NCBI GenBank assembly: GCA_910585035.1
Contig: CAJUEF010000032.1
Location: 7,521-18,266, forward strand
DNA: 10,746 bases
Direction: 5' to 3'
Source of the DNA: an uncultured Christensenellaceae bacterium
GTDB taxonomy: Bacteria; Bacillota; Clostridia; Christensenellales; MGBC116941
Within the stretch, counting starts at the first letter, position 1; every line of letters starts with the position of its first letter. This document shows positions 1 to 5,038 of the stretch, one piece after another. The translations under genes and the position numbers were made by a program. The notes beneath the pieces were generated by a model. That model made no database searches and was not told the origin of the DNA. It saw only the letters and a list, made by a program, of their open reading frames with translations.

Positions 1-498
1 ATAGTTGCGGATATTGCGCCTTCAACCAGTATACAAATTGAAGATATTGAGGATATGGGCGACAGAGAGCGCAGAGACTGTCATATTGTTGTGGCGGAGG
101 ATTCTATGCTGCTTAGTAAGCTCATTTTAGAATCTTTGCACAAGGCGGGTTATCTTAACGTTTCCGAGTTTAATAACGGCAGAGAAGCCTTTGATTATAT
201 AAAGGGTCATGCAAAAGATGAAGATGTGCTTAAGGAAATTGCTTGTATAATTACAGATATTGAAATGCCTATTATGGATGGACACAGGCTTACAAAGCTT
301 GTTAAAGACCATCCGAATTTAAAGAAAATTCCTATTATAATATTCTCATCTCTTATTGATGACGAAATGAGAAGAAAGGGCGAATCTATAGGAGCAAATG
401 CACAGCTTAGTAAACCGGAAATTAAAAACCTTGTCAAAACTATCGACCGCTTAGTGGAGGTTAAAGAAAATACGGAAATAGCTGATGAAGATATTTAA
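1..498 (+). CDS. cheV: CheV-like chemotaxis coupling protein, C-terminal part (receiver domain)
   Basis: The reading frame is open from base 1, so the gene starts upstream; the ATG at 55 is probably internal. About 18 residues before it (ending QIEDIEDMGDRERRD) resemble the linker joining a CheW-like domain to a receiver domain in CheV. The rest is a full receiver domain: the acidic pair is E-D in VVAEDS, the phospho-acceptor Asp is in ITDIEMP (codon 256-258), the Ser pair is in IIFSS, and the conserved Lys is in SKPE (codon 412-414). In CheV the CheW-like half couples chemoreceptors to the kinase CheA, and phosphorylation of the receiver by CheA tunes adaptation. The CheW-like half lies outside the window, so a different receiver-ending protein is possible. 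The acidic tail and stop are followed by a terminator, so this is the last gene of its unit. It suggests a motile, chemotactic cell. Confidence 0.8.
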   Translation: MVADIAPSTSIQIEDIEDMGDRERRDCHIVVAEDSMLLSKLILESLHKAGYLNVSEFNNGREAFDYIKGHAKDEDVLKEIACIITDIEMPIMDGHRLTKLVKDHPNLKKIPIIIFSSLIDDEMRRKGESIGANAQLSKPEIKNLVKTIDRLVEVKENTEIADEDI

Positions 499-528
499 GA
501 CTGTGATTTTATAAAATTATTATTAAAT

Positions 529-563
529 GGCCTTATTGTGTTAAATTCAATAAGGCTGTTTTT
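529..563 (+). terminator. Rho-independent terminator after the cheV-like gene
   Basis: The 9-bp perfect stem GCCTTATTG (530-538) pairs with CAATAAGGC (548-556), with an extra G-T pair outside it (529 and 557). The loop is 9 bases, and a run of five T follows at 559-563. It sits 30 bases after the stop codon and ends the chemotaxis transcription unit. Confidence 0.85.
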
Positions 564-602
564 ATAAAAATTTATAAAACAGCTGTATTTTTTTATGATT
601 TA

Positions 603-611
603 TGGTAAAAT
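603..611 (+). promoter_or_regulatory. Probable extended -10 promoter for the cysteine hydrolase gene
   Basis: TGG followed by TAAAAT (606-611) fits an extended -10 element (TGn plus a -10 hexamer one base from consensus). The -35 region 17 bases upstream (CTGTAT, 583-588) matches TTGACA poorly, so recognition would rest on the extended -10. A promoter is expected here because a terminator lies just upstream. Transcription would start near 617-619 and leave a leader of roughly 30 bases. Confidence 0.45.
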
Positions 612-649
612 TTTTAAATAAAAAGTATTTTAGAGGATGATTGCAGTAA

Positions 650-1180
650 ATGAAAAAGCTATTATTGGTAGTAGATTTTCAAAATGATTTTGTAAGCGGA
701 AGCCTTGGTTTTGAAAGTGCAAGCAAGCTTGAGGATAAAATTGTAAATAAGATTTTAAGCTATAGGGAAGATGGGAATGACGTTGCCTTTACATTTGATA
801 CCCATAGTGAAAATTATTTAATTACACAGGAAGGAACAAAGCTTCCGGTAGAGCACTGCATAAGCGGAACAACAGGCTGGCAGCTTTATGGGAAGGTTTC
901 TTCCATGATAAAAGACGAGGATAAAAAATTTAATAAGCCCGGTTTTGGAAGCCCGGAGCTTCTTATATATTTACAAAACAACAAATATGATGAGATTGAA
1001 CTGGTCGGACTGGTAACTAATATCTGTGTAATAGCCAATGCAATTATAGCAAAAACTGCGCTTCCTGAGGCAAAAATTGTTGTGGATGCCTCTTGTACAG
1101 ACAGTTTTGATAAAACTCTTCACGAAAAGGCGCTTGATGTTATGGAAGGGTTGCAAATGGAAGTCACTAACAGAAATTAG
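650..1180 (+). CDS. Nicotinamidase-like cysteine hydrolase (isochorismatase superfamily)
   Basis: A 176-residue protein with the isochorismatase/nicotinamidase fold signature. The catalytic triad is readable as Asp9 (VVDFQNDF), Lys96 (NKPGFGS) and Cys126 (GLVTNICVIANA). Asp50, His52 (FTFDTHSENY) and His69 (LPVEHC) match the metal-binding positions of PncA-type nicotinamidases, and the stretch TQEGTKLPVEHCISGT is typical of that branch. Such enzymes deaminate nicotinamide to nicotinate for NAD salvage, though relatives act on other amides and the substrate cannot be fixed from sequence. The length is slightly short for PncA but normal for the compact clostridial members. The ATG at 650 has an AGAGGA ribosome site at 632-637, a rather long 12 bases upstream. 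The gene lies between two terminators and appears monocistronic in the cytoplasm. The superfamily is certain; the nicotinamidase role is an inference. Confidence 0.85.
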   Translation: MKKLLLVVDFQNDFVSGSLGFESASKLEDKIVNKILSYREDGNDVAFTFDTHSENYLITQEGTKLPVEHCISGTTGWQLYGKVSSMIKDEDKKFNKPGFGSPELLIYLQNNKYDEIELVGLVTNICVIANAIIAKTALPEAKIVVDASCTDSFDKTLHEKALDVMEGLQMEVTNRN

Positions 1181-1188
1181 TGCAATTT

Positions 1189-1214
1189 GGGCGGTTTATA
1201 AACCGTCCTTTTTT
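1189..1214 (+). terminator. Rho-independent terminator after the cysteine hydrolase gene
   Basis: The inverted repeat GGGCGGTTTA/TAAACCGTCC (1189-1208, one G-T pair) folds as an 8-bp stem with a TATA loop, followed by six T (1209-1214). It begins 9 bases after the stop codon. A GTG at 1180 is in frame with the next gene and would place this hairpin inside that gene, which argues for the downstream ATG at 1246. Confidence 0.85.
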
Positions 1215-1234
1215 AAATAATATAATTAGAAGAT

Positions 1235-1239
1235 GGGAG
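1235..1239 (+). promoter_or_regulatory. Ribosome binding site that decides the MATE start
   Basis: GGGAG lies 6 bases before the ATG at 1246. The longer in-frame alternative (GTG at 1180) would overlap the previous stop codon, read through the terminator hairpin, and add 22 residues unlike a MATE N-terminus. Confidence 0.75.
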
Positions 1240-1245
1240 TTAGAT

Positions 1246-2553
1246 ATGCAGGAGTATAACAAGGTTTTTATAAAATATGCTTTTCCAACAGTTATGGGTA
1301 TGTTGGTTACAACATTATATACGTTTGTTGACGGTATTTTTGTGGGAAACTATGTAGGGTCAAACGCTATTGCAGCAATAGGGATTGTGTGGCCTTTTTT
1401 GTCAATGGCTATAGCATTTTCAGTGCTTATAGCTACGGGAGGCGGCGCGCTTACATCTATTAACTTTGGCAGAGGAAATAAAGAGAGGGCGCAAAATTTA
1501 TTTTCTCAAAGCATGACTATTGCCGTTTCTGTTTTGGGACTGTTTTCTGTAATCTGCATTTTATTTCCAAAGCAAATTTCGCTTATGCTTGGCGCTAATG
1601 ACGTGCTTATAAACGACTGCTCTGTTTACATTCGTACATTTATGTTTTTTGGAATCTTTTTTGGAATGACGGTTGTGCTCAATACCTTTGTAAATAATGA
1701 TAAAAATCCAAAACTTGCCCTTGCGGGTATGATTTCTGGATGTATTACAAACATTTTTTTAGATTATTTATTTGTATACGTTTTTAAATGGGGACTTTGG
1801 GGGGCTGCCGTGGCTTCAGGGCTTGGACAGGTTGTGGCTTGTCTTACTCTTTATTTGCACTTCTTTTTAAAAAAGGGAGAGTTAAAGTTTGAATTTCAAA
1901 GGGTTATAATAAAAGATGCAAAAAAAATAATTATTACGGGAGTGCCGTCTTTGGTAAACGAGATTTCAGTTCCTCTTGGCGCTGTGTTTTACAATTATGT
2001 TATTATACGCCGTATGGGTGAAACAGGGGTTGCTGTTTTTGCTGTGGTTGCATATTTGCTTACTATATATTTTTGTGTTTTTTCAGGAGTTGCCCAGGGG
2101 ATGCAGCCGCCGATTAGCAGATACTATGGTAAAAAACAGCCTGATATGGTTAAAAAGCTGTTTACATCAGGAATTTATTGCGCAATTGCACTTAGCATTG
2201 GGCTTTATGTGCTTATGTTTGCTTTTACAAAAGAAGCTGTTTCCATGTTTACAAAGGATGCGCTGCTTATAAAAATGTCTATTCCTGCCCTTAGAATATA
2301 TGGGCTTTTCTGCATTTTTTATGCGGTAAATATGGTTATAATTTCGTTGTTTCAGGCAACCAGGAACACGCTTCCCGCAACAGTTATTTCCACTTCAAAA
2401 TGCTTTTTCTTTAATATAATATATGTTTTAATACTTCCACATATATTTGGGAATACAGGAATATGGCTTGCGGCATCAGTGGGAGAAGCATCTGTGTTTT
2501 TGTTTGCTCTTTTACAATATAGACTAAACAGCAATAAAATATTTGGTATTTAA
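1246..2553 (+). CDS. MATE family multidrug/cation exporter, MepA-like
   Basis: A 435-residue, very hydrophobic protein consistent with the 12 membrane helices of MATE transporters, which export cationic drugs or metabolites in exchange for Na+ or H+. The N-terminal helix motif VDGIFVGNYVGSNAIAAIG is characteristic of the MepA-like branch (usual form VDxIFVGxxVGxxALAAI). The repeat half begins near residue 240 (GVPSLVNEISVPLG), and the family features GVAQGMQPPISRYYGKK and SLFQATRNTLPA follow. The start is set at ATG 1246 because of its GGGAG site and the terminator just upstream. The next gene, the zinc-ribbon membrane protein, follows after 18 bases with no terminator, so the two are probably cotranscribed. 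No regulator gene (such as a MarR type) is adjacent, so the substrate remains open. MATE family membership is very secure; the subfamily is likely. Confidence 0.92.
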   Translation: MQEYNKVFIKYAFPTVMGMLVTTLYTFVDGIFVGNYVGSNAIAAIGIVWPFLSMAIAFSVLIATGGGALTSINFGRGNKERAQNLFSQSMTIAVSVLGLFSVICILFPKQISLMLGANDVLINDCSVYIRTFMFFGIFFGMTVVLNTFVNNDKNPKLALAGMISGCITNIFLDYLFVYVFKWGLWGAAVASGLGQVVACLTLYLHFFLKKGELKFEFQRVIIKDAKKIIITGVPSLVNEISVPLGAVFYNYVIIRRMGETGVAVFAVVAYLLTIYFCVFSGVAQGMQPPISRYYGKKQPDMVKKLFTSGIYCAIALSIGLYVLMFAFTKEAVSMFTKDALLIKMSIPALRIYGLFCIFYAVNMVIISLFQATRNTLPATVISTSKCFFFNIIYVLILPHIFGNTGIWLAASVGEASVFLFALLQYRLNSNKIFGI

Positions 2554-2571
2554 AATTAAAGGAGGATAGTT

Positions 2572-3171
2572 ATGATTATATGCGATAAATGCGGCGCCTG
2601 TAATGGAGATGAAAGGTTTATATGTTGTGATTGCGGCAGGGAACTGGTTAAGCCAAAAAATGAAAACAGCGCCCAGAGCAAAGATGAAAATTCAAATAAA
2701 GACAGCTTTAATGAGCAGGCACAAAAAGAGAATTTCTATAACGGAAATGATACAAGGAAAAAGGTTTGTAAAAACTGCGGAACATATTCAAGCTTTGATT
2801 CTTTATTTTGCAGGCGGTGCGGAAAACCTCTTGAAGAAGATAGGTATGATAACGAAGGAAATGTGCTTTATTGCTGTCATTGCGGAGAAAAAAACAATGT
2901 CGGAAGCAAATTCTGCAATAAATGCGGAAGAAGTATAGCTAAGCCTGAAAGTAATATCCAGCATGTCAAAAAGGATAGGTTTAAAACTGCAATGATATTC
3001 GTGGTTGCTGCAATTATAATATTGTTTCTCATAAATGTATTTGCCATATTTTATCAAATAGGAAGTATAGTTGATAAAACAGATAAGGATATTTACAGAA
3101 ATATGCCAAGACACAGGATGGAACACTGCATTAATAATAATCATTTACAAAGAAAAAATGTGCCGTTTTAA
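2572..3171 (+). CDS. Membrane-anchored protein with three zinc ribbons, function unknown
   Basis: A 199-residue protein. Three CxxC...CxxC zinc ribbons are visible: Cys4/Cys7 with Cys18/Cys21, Cys66/Cys69 with Cys80/Cys83, and Cys101/Cys104 with Cys115/Cys118, plus unpaired Cys10, Cys19 and Cys102. A polar, Asn/Lys/Glu-rich linker (about 27-63) separates the first two. A single hydrophobic segment (about 139-161, preceded by KKDRFK) predicts one membrane helix, with the ribbons cytoplasmic by the positive-inside rule and a short tail of about 38 residues outside. Zinc-ribbon plus membrane-helix proteins of this kind are common and mostly uncharacterised in Clostridia; the ribbons may bind protein or nucleic acid, but no role can be assigned. 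A near-perfect AAAGGAGG site (2558-2565) precedes the ATG. Position directly behind the MATE gene suggests coexpression, not necessarily a shared function. A terminator stem begins in its stop codon. Confidence 0.85.
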   Translation: MIICDKCGACNGDERFICCDCGRELVKPKNENSAQSKDENSNKDSFNEQAQKENFYNGNDTRKKVCKNCGTYSSFDSLFCRRCGKPLEEDRYDNEGNVLYCCHCGEKNNVGSKFCNKCGRSIAKPESNIQHVKKDRFKTAMIFVVAAIIILFLINVFAIFYQIGSIVDKTDKDIYRNMPRHRMEHCINNNHLQRKNVPF

Positions 3172-3208
3172 ACCTATAGTGTTTTTATATCAGTTATATA
3201 GGTTTTTT
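3170..3208 (+). terminator. Probable terminator after the zinc-ribbon gene
   Basis: AAACCTATA (3170-3178) pairs perfectly with TATAGGTTT (3197-3205), giving a 9-bp AT-rich stem with an 18-base loop and a T run through 3208. The stem starts within the TAA stop codon. It is weaker than the two terminators upstream because of the low GC and long loop. Confidence 0.6.
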
Positions 3209-3223
3209 AGATGTGAATTATCG

Positions 3224-3252
3224 TTGCCAAATATGTAGGGAAACAGTATAAT
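3224..3252 (+). promoter_or_regulatory. SigA-type promoter of the miaB-ricA-mutS-mutL-miaA operon
   Basis: The -35 element TTGCCA (3224-3229, 5 of 6 to TTGACA), an exact 17-base spacer and the perfect -10 TATAAT (3247-3252) make a textbook housekeeping promoter. Transcription would start near 3259, giving a leader of about 18 bases that just contains the AGGAG site (3263-3267). That leaves no room for a riboswitch or attenuator, so expression is probably constitutive unless a protein binds here. Confidence 0.82.
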
Positions 3253-3276
3253 GGTTGTTGCGAGGAGATTGGTATA

Positions 3277-4665
3277 ATGACAGAAAATAGCATTATTGAG
3301 TTTCAAATTGAGAACAATGATGAAATAACAAATATAATTAAAAGCAAAAAACTTAAATATAATATCGTAACCTATGGCTGTGCCATGAATGAGCACGACA
3401 GTGAGCAGATAAGCGGTATTTTAGAGAAAATTGGATTTGTAAAATCAGATTTTGAAAATGCTGATTTGATACTTTTTAATACTTGTTGCGTAAGAGATAA
3501 TGCAGAGCACAAGCTGTTTGGAAATGTGGGGGCTTTAAAAGAAAGAAAAAGCCTTAATAAAAACATGATTCTTGGTGTATGCGGATGTATGATGCAGCAA
3601 AAGGAATATGCAGAAAATTTAAAAAAGAGATTTCCTTTTGTGGATATAATATTTGGCACTCACAACATACAAAATCTTCCGTCAATGATTATGGATGCCC
3701 TTTCTAAAAAACAGGTTGTTCAGGTTTTTGATACTGATGGCTACATTGTTGAAGGAGTTCCTGTTAAACGGGTAAACAGCTTTTCCGCATACATTAATAT
3801 AATGTATGGCTGCAATAATTTCTGCACATACTGTATTGTCCCTTATGTAAGGGGAAGAGAAAGAAGCAGATTATCATCCAATATTATTGATGAGGCAAAA
3901 GACCTTGTGCAAGGGGGAGTTAGTGAAATAACTCTTCTTGGCCAAAATGTTAATTCCTATAACCGTGAAAGCAGCGACCTATCCTTTAGCTCTTTATTAA
4001 AAGAGCTTAGTAAAATTGACGGGCTTAGGCGTTTAAAATTTTTGACTTCACATCCTAAAGATTTATCCAATGAGCTTATAGAAACTATTTCAGAATGCAG
4101 CAATATAAGCAGGCATCTGCATCTGCCTGTTCAATCAGGGGACAGTGAAGTGCTTAAAAACATGAACAGAGGATATTCAAGAGAGGATTATTTAGGCCTC
4201 ATAGATAAAATAAAGAAACAAATTCCGGATATTGGTCTTACAACGGATATAATAGTCGGCTTTCCGGGAGAAACGGAAAAACAGTTTGAAAACACACTGG
4301 ATTTATTAAAACAAGTGAAATATGACGGCGTATTCAGCTTTATGTATAACGTGAGAAAAGGCACTAAAGCAGAAAATATGGAAGGGCAGGTTCCTATAGA
4401 AATTAAGCGCAGAAGGCTTCAGGAGCTTATGCAAATGCAAAACGAGATAAGCTATAGCATTAATAGCAGCCTTGTTGGAAAGAGGTTTGAAGTTCTCATT
4501 GAAAAGGAAGCAAGGAAGGAAAATCAAATGTGCGGACGCAGCATGTGCGGCAAGCTTATAAATGTAAATTGCAGTAAAGATTATATTGGAAAATACGTAA
4601 AGGTTATAATTGAAAGCGCACATCATAATTCACTTTCCGCAAGGATGGAGGAAGAGAATGTCTGA
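3277..4665 (+). CDS. miaB: MiaB, tRNA-2-methylthio-N6-isopentenyladenosine synthase
   Basis: A radical SAM methylthiotransferase that converts i6A37 to ms2i6A37 in tRNAs reading UNN codons, using two 4Fe-4S clusters. The 462 residues show the three-part family layout. The N-terminal UPF0004 domain has auxiliary-cluster cysteines Cys35 (TYGCAMNEHDSE), Cys70 (FNTCCVRDNA) and Cys104 (VCGCMMQQ). The radical SAM core has Cys179, Cys183 and Cys186 (YGCNNFCTYCIVPYVRGRE) and the LGQNVNSY and HLPVQSG motifs. A C-terminal TRAM RNA-binding domain runs from about 395 to 455. NEHDSE and THN separate it from the paralogues MtaB and RimO. A roughly 25-residue leader before the first domain is usual in Firmicutes. 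Its end overlaps the next start by 8 bases. It acts after MiaA, encoded in the same operon. One oddity is Ala36 where Gln is usual (TYGCQMN). Confidence 0.96.
   Translation: MTENSIIEFQIENNDEITNIIKSKKLKYNIVTYGCAMNEHDSEQISGILEKIGFVKSDFENADLILFNTCCVRDNAEHKLFGNVGALKERKSLNKNMILGVCGCMMQQKEYAENLKKRFPFVDIIFGTHNIQNLPSMIMDALSKKQVVQVFDTDGYIVEGVPVKRVNSFSAYINIMYGCNNFCTYCIVPYVRGRERSRLSSNIIDEAKDLVQGGVSEITLLGQNVNSYNRESSDLSFSSLLKELSKIDGLRRLKFLTSHPKDLSNELIETISECSNISRHLHLPVQSGDSEVLKNMNRGYSREDYLGLIDKIKKQIPDIGLTTDIIVGFPGETEKQFENTLDLLKQVKYDGVFSFMYNVRKGTKAENMEGQVPIEIKRRRLQELMQMQNEISYSINSSLVGKRFEVLIEKEARKENQMCGRSMCGKLINVNCSKDYIGKYVKVIIESAHHNSLSARMEEENV
4647..4651 (+). promoter_or_regulatory. Ribosome binding site that decides the ricA-like start
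   Basis: GGAGG inside the end of miaB lies 6 bases before the ATG at 4658. The in-frame start upstream at 4610 would add 16 residues (beginning MKAHIIIHF) that do not resemble the helical N-terminus of the family. Confidence 0.8.
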
Positions 4666-5026
4666 CGCTATTGAAAAGGCGAAAGAGCTGGGACAAGCAA
4701 TAATTGAAAGTGAAGAATATAAAGATTACCAAAGATACAAATTGATTTTGGAAGAAAAAGGCGTTATTAATAAAGCGCTTTCCTTTGAAAAAGCAAATGC
4801 TGTAATTAACAGCGGTAAGTATAATGAAAACGATAAAGTTTTTAAAGATGCAAAGGAAATAGTTAAAAGCTGTGAAAACTTAAATGAAGTTAAGGATTAT
4901 GTATCTTCAAAACAAAAACTAAATCAGCTTCTTAGCGCTGTAAACGGTACCCTTGCCCATATAACGGGAATGGAAGCGGGGGACAATGACTGCGGTGGAT
5001 GCGGCGGATGCAGCAAATTAAATTAA
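4658..5026 (+). CDS. ricA: RicA/YlbF-family protein with a CxxCxxC tail
   Basis: A 122-residue, almost entirely helical protein of the YlbF/YmcA family. The N-terminal half (KAKELGQAIIESEEYKDYQR) shows the usual pattern, in which an early helix is followed by the E-YKDY segment. In B. subtilis, RicA (YmcA), RicF (YlbF) and RicT (YaaT) form a complex carrying 4Fe-4S clusters that works with RNase Y in mRNA processing and affects competence, biofilm formation and sporulation. Placement directly after miaB, overlapping it by 8 bases, matches ymcA in B. subtilis, so RicA is favoured over RicF, although sequence alone hardly separates them. The C-terminus (DCGGCGGCSKLN) puts Cys112, Cys115 and Cys118 in a compact CxxCxxC cluster, with another Cys at 72; these are candidate Fe-S or metal ligands. 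Start chosen from GGAGG at 4647-4651. The family is secure; the symbol is less so. Confidence 0.82.
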   Translation: MSDAIEKAKELGQAIIESEEYKDYQRYKLILEEKGVINKALSFEKANAVINSGKYNENDKVFKDAKEIVKSCENLNEVKDYVSSKQKLNQLLSAVNGTLAHITGMEAGDNDCGGCGGCSKLN

Positions 5027-5038
5027 CGGGAGGAAGCC

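Noticed and set aside
565..595. Second small hairpin around ACAGCTGT upstream of the hydrolase gene
   Set aside because: Only a 4-bp palindrome in AT-rich sequence; too short to support a terminator or operator.
1180..1245. 22-residue N-terminal extension of the MATE protein from GTG 1180
   Set aside because: It overlaps the preceding stop codon, passes through a strong terminator hairpin, has no good ribosome site and no family resemblance; ATG 1246 has GGGAG at 6 bases.
2603..2938. Second + strand frame of 111 codons within the zinc-ribbon gene
   Set aside because: The main frame has repeated CxxC ribbons and a near-perfect ribosome site; this frame has neither.
3209..3276. Riboswitch or T-box ahead of miaB
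   Set aside because: The promoter at 3224-3252 leaves a leader of only about 18 bases, too short for any structured element.
4610..4657. Longer start for the ricA-like gene at ATG 4610
   Set aside because: It lies deep inside miaB without a good ribosome site; ATG 4658 has GGAGG at 6 bases and gives the expected N-terminal helix.
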